In this document: positions 20,546 to 33,340 of the stretch, piece after piece
How positions within the stretch are numbered: position 1 is the first letter of the stretch
How the letters are laid out: every line of letters starts with the position of its first letter
Assembly (NCBI RefSeq): GCF_000004195.4
Contig: NC_030680.2
Span: 139,499,545-139,563,544, forward strand
Origin: Xenopus tropicalis
Taxonomy: Eukaryota > Chordata > Amphibia > Anura > Pipidae
Direction of reading: 5' to 3'
DNA length: 64,000 bases
Notes under the pieces: model-generated
What the model saw: the letters and a program-made list of their open reading frames with translations, nothing else
What the model was told of the DNA's origin: nothing
Databases searched by the model: none
Program-made: the position numbers and the translations under genes

Positions 20546-22345
20546 GTGTTTTGACCTTAAAATAGGCTTAAAAGGATAATGAGGCCATAAAGGCCGGGGC
20601 CTAGGGCGGCACGCCACCCAAACCACAATGAAAATTTGCTCTTGGATCAGTGGGGACCAGACGTGCAGAGACTTCAGCACACCCTCTCCCCACTGCTCTG
20701 TATGTGAATTAAGTTAGTGCGCATGCGTGGGGAGGGGAGGGGGGGGAGATGGGCGGGCGGAGTAAGGGGGCAGCCTTGGGGTGCCGTGTAATCAAATCCA
20801 GCCCTGACTGAGGGATGCAATTCCCAATTCCCCCACGTGCACACATGATCCCCAGGGTGCTCATACATGACCCTGATACCCCCACTACTATCCCTTCTTC
20901 AACTGCTGAATGTGCATTAAAATCCCATTTTTTTACATTTTTTACTTTTTTAATTACCTGCCCAAGGCATTAATGATAACAGAGACCATAAAATACATTG
21001 AATATATTTTGTATTGATTATGTATAACAGAAAAAACATAACAGTTGTTCACTGCACTTGTTGTGGTAAATGCCCCCTTAGGTCTCCTTGTGAGTGTTTC
21101 TAGCAGCCACCTGAGATCAGCTGTTCTTTCTTCCATTCCCATTCCCATGAGTTTTTATCAACTTTGCAAACAAATTCAAGATATTTGAGTTTTATTACTC
21201 AAATGAGTTTAAACAAATGAGATGAACATTTTGTACTGCAACTTACTGGTGTTTTCTACAAAACAATACAAATAGAGATTAAAAATAAATATACAAAAGT
21301 GCAAAATTAGTTCAATGGTATTAATGTACAAAGTGCTACGTCTGGCCAACATTGCTTGAAACACCCACAAAAAGTATATTGATATATGCACATGTTGCAA
21401 GATATGTTTCAATAGGGTTTTAGTTGCCCGCCACCACACCTTATCCAAGTAATCCCCTATATCGTGGCCATAACTATTTATCACTAGTCATTTATCTACA
21501 GGCTGGGAGCTCCCAGATTATTGGCTGCATTTTTGTAAATAAGTGTCTCTTGTCCAAAGCAGTGGGCTTTCAAGCTGAACCCCCCATTACTTTGTAGTTT
21601 TTATAGGGTTGAGATCTCCATGACCAACAGCAAAGGAATACAGCCATCATTAGAAGAGTGGGTTTGGAGATGTGACAACTAAATGGCAGTTTTGCCTACA
21701 TTCTTGCAAAATACAAAGAAATACAAAAAGGGTTGTGGGAACTCTCCAAGGCTGATTAAAGTTAGGGCGGCTTCTGTGGTTTATTCTGTCCGGTGCTCCA
21801 GGCCGCTGCCCTATTACATTGGGCTAATGTTTCTCCTAATTGAGGAAAGGTATCTTGGGGGTATAAGAGCTGTTGAGGAGGAACTTTGTGCCAAAAACTA
21901 ACTGTGCCTTAATTTACCCAAAGCCATTTGGGGGGCCTGAATATTGTGTAGGTCAGTCAGCTTGTAAGCAGATGAGACATCGTCAGGGACCCACTGTAAT
22001 AAAGTCCAGGCCTGTGTTGTTGATAGAATGCGTTGCTCACAAATTGCAATAAACCAAATGTTGCTTTTTATTGCCATTCTTCATCTCAGTTGTGGAAACA
22101 CATGGTTCGGCCTCCCATCACTTATGGCCCCCAGCTGTATCATGCTTCCACTGAATCCCATACTAGCGTGCTACACAGGCCCCTTACTTTCCTTCTGTGA
22201 CTTGTGCCAGTCACTTATCCTGCCCCCACTGGCAGCCCCAGACAAACCCCCATTTTCCTACAGTATTAAGTGTACTGGTAGTGCAATACTTTGTAACTGT
22301 ATTTTTATTTCTATTGTACCTATTGAAATCCATTAGGTGGTAGCA
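20546..22345. other. Non-coding stretch with repeat fragments
   Basis: 20580-20815 has GGCCGGGGCCTAGGGCGGC and a G-rich GGGGAGGGGAGG run, part of a frog repeat. The remainder up to 22345 has no supportable exon. Confidence 0.45.
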
Positions 22346-22665
22346 CTAGTGATGCACAGGCCGACCCAAAACCTGATGGTCAGGCAGGTAAGGGCCAGCA
22401 TCCATAAAAGTTTTGTGGGCCATGGGCAGGTCCAGGCCGAGCTTTACCATGTGTCCCCCCTGCCTGCAACCCTTCTATGCCCCACTCCCCCCTCCAGGGC
22501 TCTGTATTTATAGATTTCTGTCTTTGTGCCCCATCTCTTTCATGACATTAGAGAGGGGTGGGTTGGGCATTGGTCTGTAACTACAGAGGCTCAATGGGTT
22601 AGGTGCAGGTAGAAAACGGGTGGGTCAGGGTTGAGTGTAGGTCGACTTTATGTTGCGCCACACAG
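22346..22665. mobile_element. hAT-like MITE (TAGTGATGCAC start), diverged
   Basis: Starts TAGTGATGCACAGGCCGACC and has internal GGGTCAGGG / GGCAGGTCC words. The right end is uncertain. Confidence 0.4.
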
Positions 22666-22734
22666 CACTACTGAGCACAGCACATACAAGTATTAGATAT
22701 GTGTCCCAGTCTCTCCAACCAATAAAGTGTAAGA

Positions 22735-22894
22735 CAGTGGTTCTCAACCTGTGGGGTCGACAACGCTTTTTCAGGGGTCGCCTAAGACCATGGGAAAACA
22801 CATATTTTCGATAGTCTTAGGAATAATTCTATGGTTGGGGGTCACCACAACATGTATTAAAGGGTCGCGGCATTAGGAAGGCTGAGAACCACTG
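22735..22894. mobile_element. SPIN-like hAT MITE
   Basis: Starts CAGTGGTTCTCAACCTGTGG and ends GGCTGAGAACCACTG. Inside are GGGGTCGCCTAAGACCATGG and GGTTGGGGGTCACCACAACA. This agrees with my memory of the SPACE INVADERS (SPIN) / OposCharlie-type hAT family known in Xenopus and several mammals. Flanking octamers GTGTAAGA and GTGTAGGG match at six of eight. Confidence 0.8.
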
Positions 22895-23398
22895 GTGTAG
22901 GGGCTGAAGGTTTTGCCTAAGTGCCAACAGGTGGATGCGCTGAGTATGCTGAATGCTGAATCCTGCCTTAGAAGGGCCAGGATATGGTTACACCACCACT
23001 TCCACATCAAAGTTAACTCATAACGATGTTCCTAATTATTTACCTGTAGTTACATTTTTCATAAGCTGGGACCCCCCTGCTTTGTCACATTTACTGGAAA
23101 AAAAGCCTCCCTGACACAGGAAATAGTGTGGCCAGAAAATCTCCTGATTTAAGTAGGATCAATCTATAAATAGTGTGTATAAGCCAGCACTAATGTAGAA
23201 CACATCACTTGGACTGGTATTATATAACCCCCCTTTTATTAGCAACAGCAGCATATTGACAAGGGATAGCAACGTCCTGCGCTACAAACCAGTCTCTTCT
23301 TCAGCAAGTAGAACATCATAAAAAGCAACTGTTCCACATATGTTTAGAGTGCGCCCCCTGGTGTTTAACTGCTCCGCTCCTGCTGAAAATCTATTTGC

Positions 23399-23647
23399 AG
23401 TGATGAGTAAAATTTTTCACCAGTCGTGGATTCGCTGCAAAATTCCGCATTTCGCCATTGGCAAATTATTTTCGTGAAATGCCCGCAAAAATTTGTTGAG
23501 TGAGGAAGAAAGTTGTGGTTACGTCAAATAAATTGCGGTTGCGTTAAAAAAAAAAAATAAAATGTTGAGATCGTCAAAGTAACACATTAGCCGCATTTCG
23601 CAGTTTCACAAATTTTTCGGCGAAACGGGACAGATTAGCTTGTCACT
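23399..23647. mobile_element. hAT-like MITE (AGTGATGAG start)
   Basis: Rich in GCGAAA / TTTCGC inverted words; related to 63065-63188. Ends AGTGATGAG and CTTGTCACTA. Confidence 0.55.
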
Positions 23648-24277
23648 ATCTATTAGTGATGGTTCTATCTGTTACACATAGAGTAACAAATTCTAACAAA
23701 TATCATTTAGATATTTTGAAAATACAATTTTTTGTATATTTAGAAATACAATTGCAATGAAAAGTAGTGTGTGTCTGGCCATTTGTATTCTCTGCCGCGG
23801 TGACAGAATAGAAATGGTCCGTTAATAGTCAGTTAAAATACAGAACGCCACATGTGTATGTTGAGGGGGACTCTTTTGGGCAGAACCCTCTTCATCTCTT
23901 GGATCAGTTATTGGTTCCTTTGCATGTAATTCTGTAGCTTCAATATACAAACCCACTTATTGTACAGCTCTGCGAAATATGTTGGCGCTTAATACATGTT
24001 ACTAACAACAACAACAATAATAATAATAATAATGCTCTTTTTTATTGTATGGAAAACTATGGTTCTTCACACACAGAGAGCAATTAATTCACTGGAGCTA
24101 ATTCACTATGGTGCTGCCATAGGGCATTTGTTCTGTTTTTGCCCCTAGGAACACAGGGCCTAGACTGAGATACCATAAAACTGTAGGTGCAGTAGGTAAA
24201 TTCTCTGTACACAGTTGTGCAGGAACAGCCCCATGAGTTTGCCAACTATAGAGAGATACAGTATAACTATATATAAT
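23648..24277. other. Non-coding stretch with SINE-like tail and satellite remnant
   Basis: 23960-24035 ends in an AAC/AAT trinucleotide tail. 24100-24260 is a diverged single copy of the 94-bp satellite (CTGTACACAGTTGTGCAGGA). Confidence 0.5.
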
Positions 24278-24484
24278 ACTCGACCCGCACCAGACCCTAA
24301 CCCGCCCGCTCCCAACCCGAACCCTACCCACCCTGCCCTGCCCCGCAATTATGTCATGAAAGGAGGCGGGGCATGCCTGGCGAGCGCCTATAAATTAGAG
24401 AGCCGGAGGAGGAAGCCGACAGTGTAACCCGCAGTTGATGTGACGAGGTTGACCCAAACCTGTCCGATTCGCGGGACACTAGTG
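24278..24484. mobile_element. Palindromic MITE with CCCGC words
   Basis: ATACTCGACCCGCACC at the left and GATTCGCGGGACACTAGTG at the right, with AACCCG / CGGGTT-type wording between. Confidence 0.4.
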
Positions 24485-25059
24485 CACAGGTATTCACCTG
24501 TACTATGCACAATTCATTTCCCTTAAATATACTCTTATGGTGTTATATAATTGTTTGCAACAAGTCACCCATAGCAACTAATCAGCAGGTTAGTCATCTT
24601 ATCGTTTGCTATATATACTAGAAAGAACCCCACACTACAACTCAAATATAGGGTGCTCAATGTGTACAACTCAAATATAGGGTGCTCAATGTGTATAGGT
24701 TCCTATAGGTGTGCCAGGTTTCTATATGTGTCTTTTTCTTTTGCTCTTAATCTTATCGTTTGCTATGGGTTATTACACTTGGGTAAAATTAGTGCTATTA
24801 ATTACATATAATAATAGTCTGTAGAGAGAAATATGATGGTTGTTTCTGAATAGTTCTGATTTCTGCAGGAGTGTTCTGAATCATGGTCCCTAAAAAAAGT
24901 GGGGTTTGCTGGAAATGGGTGGAGTTTTCAACTGTATGGGGCAGATCAAAGGTGCGACCTACTGTAATTTGTCTTTTTTTACATCTTGAAAGTGCCAGGC
25001 CAAACGGTAAGGGTGCCCAAGGCAGTTGTTTGGAAATTCCCACTTGAACACAATAACGA
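24485..25059. other. Non-coding stretch; short tandem duplication
   Basis: ACAACTCAAATATAGGGTGC is duplicated at about 24638 and 24666. No gene. Confidence 0.5.
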
Positions 25060-25193
25060 CATCTCTATTGGGTTTATTTAAGGTTTCAATGATTTTTTAG
25101 TCAACTTATGTATGGAGATCCAAATTACAGAGAGACTCCATATCCAGAAAACCCCAGGTCCTGAGCATTCTGGATAACAGGTCTCCATACCTG
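25060..25193. mobile_element. TA-MITE right-end fragment
   Basis: Ends TCTCCATACCTG followed by TA; the left part is missing. Confidence 0.65.
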
Positions 25194-27459
25194 TATAGGC
25201 ATTGCTAAGTAGTAAAGACAATACTATAGGAGCATTTGAGAGCAATAGGGGCAGCTAAATTCTGTAGGAAGATACAGAGACCTTATGATTTTCTTTACAG
25301 GCCTGGGTGACAACTGCTTTAACCCATGAGATTTTAGCGACCAACTTAACCGCTTCTCCAGATTTAATTCAGAAATGATCACAGTTTGGGGCACATTTGC
25401 TGATAATAGAAGTGTTAAACTCAACACCTCCATTTTTTATGATCAAATCTCAATATTTGTGCCTGCTGTACATTTGCCCAACCAGCGGAGCTGGCCCTGC
25501 CCCGAGCCTGAAATAGAAAGCGAGTGCTCAGAAACCTTTTGAAGTCCCAGCGCCGCTCTCAAGCCGTTCTTTCCCATATCCTCGCTGCCTTTGCTTGCCA
25601 GACCTTGAAATCCGTATTTGGCAGTGCAGCCCCGCGGTGGGTGGGGTACGGTGACCTGAATCCCTATTCTCACTGTTATTAAAATGGAAACGTCAATGTT
25701 TAGTTTATTGCTCTTAAAACACAGCTGTTTCAGGATCACAGTTTGGTTTCAAGGTTTTTCTTCCATCTCTTTGGAGTGTGCTGCTACCAGCATAAACTTC
25801 CCTGCCCCCAGGCCTTTGATACAGCGCTGCCCCCCCCTAATTATCTGAAGCGTGTACATATGAATGACTACAGAAAGTACTACTTGATGTGGTTAAAACA
25901 GGATGGGAGGCCTTGTCTGGTGATAAAAGCAAAAGATACAATCCTGCAAAAACTCCAGTGGAAACTGTATTTAACCCCGCAGTTGCCAGCTATACAAACA
26001 CAACCCGTGCCTAGCTATATTGATGATAATTGCTATGGCATAACTGCCAACAGGCCTGGATTAGTGGGCAGGCCACAAAGGCCCGGCCTAGGCATGTTGC
26101 CCACTGGCTGCATCTGCTCTGGGACCGGATTTTGACAGCCATTTAAATCTACTGCCCACCCTGTCCCCAGTGGAGTTGGCAGAATAGTCTTCAGATAGGA
26201 AGACAGAGAGATGGGCAAGTGGGGGGTAATAAAAATGAGTTTGTACCCCCAAGGCATTTCTGCCCATAGTGCTGCTCCCTGAGGTGCCCTAGGGTACGCT
26301 GCCCCCCTTGCTCTTCCGAGCTTAGTATTTTGGGGCTCTCTGCAAGTTACCAGTAATGTTTTTTTCTCTGGTAACATGGGAGCTGCCAACTCAGGCGAGT
26401 TCCCACCTCTTGGAAGCAGCACCCCCTGAATAACCCATAACAACCAATCAGCAAGGAACAGTTACGGTTTAAAATCATGTATTTGATTGGTTGTTATGGA
26501 TTACAAGACCTTGTATTAACACAGCAACTTTTGTTATTATGCCCCTTCATTCTCTTGGCCTTTGTACTGTGCTACAAGGTGAGCATGTTACACATATGGA
26601 ATGGCTATAGGAGTTTTATGGCAGTAAAATATGGAATATTTTATGTATATGTATATATGGAATATGTATATATAACCCCTTGTATCCCAGCATCCCTTTA
26701 CAACAAATTTATTCACATTTAAAGTACACACAAACAGATCATCTCAATTTTAACATCCCATGGGATCTTCCTGGCAGAGGGAAAGTTGGTGGGTTACAGG
26801 CATGTGTAGCTATAGGGTTGCCCTACCTGTATCGGCTTGGGGCAGTGGCAGGGGGTATTCACCCTTAAGGTTGACAGCTGGGGAGAATGACCATTTGATC
26901 TTCTAAATATATCTGAAAGTCCAGTTTAAAGGTTGTTTAAGGTGAGATTTGGGGTGAAGGTCTTTATTGTGCTAGATACAGTATCTCTACTCAATTGAAA
27001 AGCTAGAAGAGCCATGGTCAAAGGTTGAGCCTTCAAGGTAGGGTCTGGCCAAAGATTTGACCTACAAGTCTGAAAAATGTCTGGCAAATACTGCATTAGA
27101 CCTATGATGAAATACATTTCTTCAGAATTTGATTGGCAGTTCATCCACGCCAGCAAGTAAAAGGGTTAAGGAAACTGTTCTGGAACTTGAGGTTGGGGGG
27201 TGTCACATGACTTGGGATTTATGGAAGAAATGGAAGTTGCTGGAAGAACATGATTCGCTTTCTGTTTTCCAAAGCAAAAAAAAAAATCATGTGTTTCTCA
27301 TTTAGCCCTAATGCAGGACAATTTCTCCCTAATGCAGCATCAGAAGAGCCAAGGCGATATTTTAACTTCCAGATGTTAATGGAAGGAGGAAGAGAGGTCT
27401 TTGCATTGCTCTTTACCCACTGGCCAAGTTGGAAATCTGAGACTGTGTGATGACTTGTC
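25194..27459. other. Non-coding stretch, mostly unique
   Basis: Two moderately long frames (25443-25739 minus, 25743-26135 plus) have no recognisable domain, splice-bounded structure or repeat of wording. 26040-26200 (GGCCTGGATTAGTGGGCAGG) is a dispersed repeat. Confidence 0.4.
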
Positions 27460-28085
27460 CTTATTCCCCTGCAGGGCCTTGGTCTTCTATGACAATTCCA
27501 AGCTCGTTTTCAGCTTAACCCCCCCCCAAACTGAAAGTTTCCTTTCCTATAGATGCAGGTGGGTATAACCAATGATTACAGGGTATTATTCCCCTGCAGG
27601 GCCTTGGTCTTCAATGACAATTCCAAGCTTTTTTTTAGCTAAACCCCCGAAACTGAAAGTTTCCTTTCCTATAGATGCAGGTGGGTATAACCAATGATTA
27701 CAGGGTATTATTCCCCTGCAGGGCCTTGGTCTTCAATGACAATTCCAAGCTTGTTTTCAGCTTAACCCCCCCCCCCAAACTGAAAGTTTCCTTTCCTATA
27801 GATGCAGGTGGGTATAACCAATGATTAGGGGGTATTATTCCCCTGTAGGGCCTTGGTCTTCAATGACAATTCCAAGCTCGTTTTCAGCTAAACCCCCCCA
27901 AAATCAAAGGTTTCTTTTCGTATAGATGCAGGTGGGTATAACCAATGATTACTGGGTATTATTCCCCTGCAGGGCCTTGGTCTTCAATGACAATTCCAAG
28001 CTCGTTTTAAGCTAAACCCCCCCAAAATTGAAGGTTTCTTTTTGTATAGATGCAGGTGGGTATAACCAATGGTTACTGGGTATGT
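27460..28085. repeat. 122-126-bp tandem repeat, five copies
   Basis: Units begin near 27476, 27601, 27723, 27849 and 27974 with GCCTTGGTCTTCAATGACAA. They vary mainly in the C-run length. Confidence 0.95.
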
Positions 28086-28967
28086 ATTTGTGTTTTTAGT
28101 GCTTAGTGATGGCAGCACTTGTGTATCTGTGAGTCTCAGTACTAACTGCTTTGTGTTACCCAAAGTCTATTATTCATTGTATGTCATTCAACTACCACTT
28201 TATAGTAATGACTTAATTAGAAGTAAATCCCTATTTAAAGTGGTTTGGCTGTAGACCGAGTGCAGCATTAAACGACTGTAAAATATTTCTTATGTTCTCA
28301 GATTCAATGACAAGGTCCCCATTAAGTACTTCAAATGCAACCAGTAGATATCCCTTTAATTGTAAAAAAGGAGGTCAGACCGACTGGGGTGGGGGGAGTA
28401 TTTATTTACGCATACAGCACCACAATGGGTATAAAGAGCTTTCAGTGGAACAGAAGAATAAACATACCCAGGGGATCAAACAATACAACTGACTAAAATT
28501 AAACAGACTATTGCTTAAAATTTGGTGGCCCTTTGGGGCTCAAACTAGCACTCCTTAGAGCCCGTACCCGTACCTGCACCCCTGCTCATTTTCCGAGTGG
28601 CCTATATTCTACACCTTGCGCCACATTAAATATCCTCCACAAGGTACAAACCCCGCTGCTGTCTGGTGTGAGGGAGCTCTGTACTTAAAACCTGGACTAT
28701 ATATGTATAAGTTGATCACATTTTAGAGTGTTGGACTGGGTGCCAGGGTCCCACCAGAAAACCTTTTTGGCAACCCCCAAAGTTCATTACATTGCACATG
28801 AGCACTCCCTCGAAGAAGTTGCCCCCCAGCTTACTGTACTGCTAGATTGGTACAGCGTCAGTGTCTGACCCAACTAATTCCTTTAGTCTTGACCACCACC
28901 CTCCTGAATACGTCACCCTGTGACCCCACTGGCCTCCCAGTCCCATGAAGTCACCTCCACCTACATT
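28086..28967. other. Non-coding stretch
   Basis: No exon supported; 28735-28800 resembles a dispersed repeat. Confidence 0.4.
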
Positions 28968-28975
28968 GCCTATAG

Positions 28976-29277
28976 CAGGCGTCCCTTCTTACTCATGAGT
29001 CACAGTCAAATGTAAAAAGACTTTGAGAGCAACACAAGCACCATAAAAGTTCATGGAGGAGCCAAATAAGGGCTGTGATTGGCTATTAGGCAGCCTCTAT
29101 GCACCCTATCAGCTTACAGGGGCTTTATTTGGTAGGAAATCTTGTTTTTATTCAACCAAAACTTGCCCCCAAGTCAGGAATTCAAAAATAACTCCCTGGT
29201 TTGGGGGCACTGAGAGCAACATCCAAAGGGTTGGGGAGAAACATGTTGCCCCCCGAGCCACTGGTTGGGGATGACTG
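28976..29277. mobile_element. hAT MITE with perfect 8-bp duplication
   Basis: GCCTATAG precedes (28968-28975) and follows (29278-29285). Ends CAGGCGTCCC and GGGGATGACTG are inverted. The right half (GGGGCACTGAGAGCAACA) recurs at 43786-43894. Confidence 0.88.
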
Positions 29278-29285
29278 GCCTATAG

Positions 29286-30779
29286 GCATTTAGTGCCGCC
29301 ACCAATGTTCATATTTTTATGATAAGAAACAGTCAAGTTCTGATTCGACAACTTTAACTTGGGGCTATCTACAAACGTGGCCACTTTACTTTCTTTACTG
29401 ATTCAGGCGGTGCTCTGCTTAAAGTTCTGGACACTTTTGTGCTCATTTTCTTCATTCAAGTGCCACTTTTGTATTCACCCATATGTGATGTCATAGTTTA
29501 TAGAAGTCCAACTAGATCACATCAACATCTGGTTCTGCCTGTGTGTGGCCAGCTTTACACTAGAGGAAATGCCAAGCCCCGCAGATTGTACTATGAAGCT
29601 ATGTTAGTAAGTATGTCCAGCCCCTGGATATGGTGCAACAGTCTAGGGTCCACCCTGTGGCTGAGGAGCTGCAGGTTCCTTCCCTTTAGGACAAGTGGGT
29701 GCAGTTTCCCTTCATTCTGTGTGTATGGGAGCCATATGCCTACAGTTGTTAGGTGCAGTAAAGAACCAAGATATTTCTGACTTCACGTTGTCTTTGGTTT
29801 ATATTTGGCCTATATATATACAATCTATGTTCCGAGGTGACAGTCTGACTGAAACAAATAATGTTATATACGCATCTGAAAGTCATCATTAATAAATGTA
29901 AGCATGTAGCTAAAGGTAAAAAAAAAAAAATTCTCCTTCAGGATCAGGAACAAGATTAAGCCACATCTGTTTGGGCTTAAACAACAGTGTCCACATAGTT
30001 CAAAGTAGTTTCCTTATGTCTTCAAAAAAAATGTAAAAAAAAACCCCTTTCCCAGCTGTTTTTTATCTCAGATTCTCAGCCACTGACAAAAACATGTTTT
30101 CATTGGCTGTCGATCCTTGCGTCTCCAGAATGAGCTCATTATGGAAAGAGACCTATATAAATATCTTTGTTCTGTGAATGTTACGGGGCTTTGTAGAGAA
30201 TAAAAGTCTTGTTTTTTTTTTAGAGTTGCATTAAAGGAACTGAAGGAAAATCTGAATGATTTTACCGCAAAAAAAATGGACGTCTTGACAAGAATTTTTA
30301 CCCAGAATGCAATATTCTTTCCTAAAATCTAGTGCCATGCTTTCTGCAAACTGGAAAGACATTGTGCCAGATACAGAAGGTGCTAAGTGTAAGTGAATTG
30401 GGCTCAGTTGGGATGTAACTTGTATCTGCAACATAAGGGGTAATGGGGCCCATCTGTATTGTAGAACACTATGCAAGAAGGGTACAAAATGGCTTCCGCA
30501 GAGCTTCCTATTTTTATTTGCTACATGCATTTAACTGAGGCCTCTCTCCTCTGTGGAGCTTCTCTTCCTTCCTGCCCACAGAGGTGGGGATCCTCCCCCA
30601 AATACTGCTCAGAGTGACACACAGAATGGGTAGGACAGGGGGAGAGCAGCTCCCTTACACCATAACAACATGCCAGCATCGTAGTGGTGTATGGGCTGAA
30701 GGGCTGCCATCACAAGGGGGTACAGGGGGTACTGCAGGGCCCCCAAGCCAGAGAGGGAACACAAGATAAAAAAGCACTA
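29286..30779. other. Non-coding stretch
   Basis: A frame at 29439-29780 has no family signal. Poly-A and poly-T runs lie at 29917 and 30025. No gene supported. Confidence 0.4.
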
Positions 30780-31028
30780 TTAATGCATACCTCCCAACAT
30801 TTGAAAACCAAAAAGAGGGACAAAAAGATTTGGCGCGCGCAGAGCGGCAAATTTTTTGACCACGCCCCAATTAACACACCCCATTGTTTTCTAAAAATAC
30901 TCCTTTTATATACAATTTCCTTTTATATACAAAATAATATAGCAACTCCTACATATAAATACATATATAGAGAGAAGGCAGTGAGTTATTAGTGAGTTAT
31001 AACTATCTACCAGTTTTGCCCCCCCCAC

Positions 31029-32005
31029 ACAGGGGAGACTCATACACAGAGCCCCCCATACACAGTGCCCTTTATACACAGAGCCCCCCATACACAGTAC
31101 CCTTTATACACAGTGCCCCCCATACAGTGTGCCCCCCATACACAGTACCCTTTATACACAGTGCCCCCCATACAGCGTGCCCCCCATACACAGTACCCTT
31201 TATACACAGTGCCCCCCATACAGCGTTCCCCCCATACACAGTACCCTTTATACACAGTGCCCCCCATACAGCGTGCCCCCCATACACAGTACCCTTTATA
31301 CACAGTGCACCCCATACAGTGTGCCCCCCATACACAGTACCCTTTATACACAGTGCCCCCCATACACAGAACCCCCCCATACACAGAGCCCCCCCATACA
31401 CAGTACCCTTTATACACAGTGCCCTTCATACACAGTACCCTTTATACACAGTGCCCCCATACAGCGTGCCCCCCATACACAGTACCCTTTATACACAGTG
31501 CACCCCATACAGTGTGCCCCCCATACACAGTACCCTTCATACACAGTACCCTTTATACACAGTGCCCCCCATACACAGTACCCTTTATACACAGTGCCCC
31601 CCATACAGCGTGCCCCCCCGATACACAGTACCCTTTATACACAGTGCACCCCATACAGTGTGCCCCCCATACACAGTACCCTTCATACACAGTACCCTTT
31701 ATACACAGTGCCCCCCATACACAGTACCCTTTATACACAGTGCCCCCCATACACAGTACCCTTCATACACAGTACCCTTTATACACAGTGCCCCCCATAC
31801 AGTGTGCCCCCCATACACAGTACCCTTTATACACAGTGCCCCCCTACACAGAACCCCCCCATACACAGAGCCCCCCCATACACAGTACCCTTTATACACA
31901 GTGCCCTTCATACACAGAGCACCCCCCCATACACAGAGCACCCCCCCATACACAGAACACCCCCATACACAGAACACCCCCCCATACACAGAGCACCCCC
32001 ATACG
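31029..32005. repeat. Minisatellite inside the hairpin element (large)
   Basis: About 1 kb of CCCCATACACAGTACCC and TTTATACACAGTGCCCC units with higher-order variation. Several long reading frames on both strands (up to 378 codons) are by-products of stop-free repeats. Confidence 0.95.
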
Positions 32006-32039
32006 CGCTCCGACTCCTTGCGCTGCTTCTCTTCTTATG

Positions 32040-32160
32040 ATGCTCCTTCTCCGGCGGTCCCAGGTCCTTGTATAAGGTTGCGCCCGTGCGTACGTGTGAC
32101 GTCATTACGCACGGGCGCAACCTTATAAAAGGGCCAGGGACCGCCGGAGAAGGAGCCACA
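32040..32160. promoter_or_regulatory. TGACGTCA hairpin, second copy
   Basis: The octamer at 32097-32104 lies between arms CTCCGGCGGTCC...AAGGTTGCGCC and their complement. TATAAAAGG is kept on the right arm (from 32124) but mutated on the left (TTGTATAAGG). Confidence 0.4.
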
Positions 32161-32366
32161 TGAGAGAAGTAGCGCAAGGAGTCGGAGCGCTCAGCTTAAA
32201 CCTTCTCATCCCGCTGTCGCGGATCGTTCTACGAATGTCCCGCATTTCTGTAATATTACTATTACGGAAATGCGGGACATTCAGGGAACTATCCGGGACA
32301 GCGGGATGCGCTATAGAAAGCAGGACTGTCCCGCTTAAAGCGGGACAGTTGGGGGGTATGTTAATG

Positions 32367-32794
32367 TTTTGCAATGGCTGAACTGGGCATTATTTTTCAT
32401 TGGAGTCCTATTTTACTTGTTGGCAGGGCACACTACTCAGGGGTTTCAAGTGGCCAGTGGGCTAATAATTATAGTCCAAAGGGGGTGGGGGGGGGGGGTC
32501 CTGCTTAACTGTATAGTACACTGTGGCCCTGCTGGGCTGACTGGAAACTTTGACCCAGAGGTGCAGGCTGGCTGATTATATCTGAATGAGGTGATGTAAC
32601 TCCCCTGCCCCAGCCCATTGGTGACCTATCTCTAATACCCTGCTTTTCTCTGATGTCACCAAAGGGGATAGATTTAAAAATAATGGCTGAACGTTGGTGA
32701 GCCATGGACACCAGTACTTCTTGGTCTAGCTTCTAGGTCTGATTGGGCTGTTAAGGGTCAGCAGGGGCTGTTCAAAGCTAAAGTCAGCAAGAAC
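32367..32794. other. Non-coding stretch
   Basis: G-run near 32485; nothing recognised. Confidence 0.4.
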
Positions 32795-33340
32795 CGCCCC
32801 ATTTGCTCATAGCCTACACCTACATGGAGAGATGGCATAAAACTATGTCGGCAAAGGTATTCCCCTGTACTAAGCACAATTCAGCAGGAACAGCCCCCTA
32901 AGTTTGCTCATAGCCTGTACAGAGAGATACCATAAAACTATGGCAGCATAGGGATTCCCCTGTACTAAGCACAATTCAGCAGGAACAGCCCCCTAAGTTT
33001 GCTCATAGTCTGTACAGAGAGATACAAAAAAACTATGGCAGCGTAGGGATTCCCCTGTACTAAGCACAATTCAGCAGGAACAGCCCCCTAAGTTTGCTCA
33101 TAGCCTGTACAGAAAGATACCATAAAACTATGGCACATAGGGATTCCCCTGTACTAAGCACAATTCAGCAGGAACAGCCCCCTAAGTTTGCTCATAGCCT
33201 GTACAGAAAGATACCACAAAGCTATATCAGCAAACATATTCCCCTGTACTAAGCACAATTCAGCAGGAACAGCCCCCTAAGTTACCAATTATAATACAGC
33301 ATAGATATTCTCCTGTACTCAGCACAGTTTTGCAGAAAAA
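32795..33340. repeat. 94-95-bp satellite array, about five copies
   Basis: Units contain CCCTGTACTAAGCACAATTC and CAGCAGGAACAGCCCCCTAA (copies near 32881, 32976, 33071, 33165, 33260). The same satellite lies inverted at 49252. Confidence 0.95.

Larger units (their letters stand above)
30786..32360. mobile_element. Non-autonomous element with hairpins and minisatellite (copy 2)
   Basis: 1575 bp between perfect 6-bp duplications TTAATG (30780-30785, 32361-32366). Ends CATACCTCCCAACA and TTGGGGGGTATG are inverted. Same order as the 13019 copy in reverse: AT-rich segment, minisatellite, TGACGTCA hairpin, inner hairpin (about 32236-32282), end. No protein. Confidence 0.88.

Noticed and set aside
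25443..26135. Two adjoining frames of 98 and 130 codons on opposite strands
   Set aside because: No domain, no coherent splice signals, and the second runs into a dispersed repeat.
27460..28085. Tandem array considered as an exon array like exon D
   Set aside because: Units have an acceptor-like CCCCTGCAG but no GT donor at a sensible place on either strand.
30992..32128. 378-, 336- and 303-codon plus-strand frames and several minus-strand frames
   Set aside because: All derive from the internal minisatellite of the 30786 element; frames are open on both strands because the units lack stops.
32795..33340. Regular repeat considered as a CRISPR array
   Set aside because: Units are contiguous with no unique spacers; this is a eukaryotic satellite.
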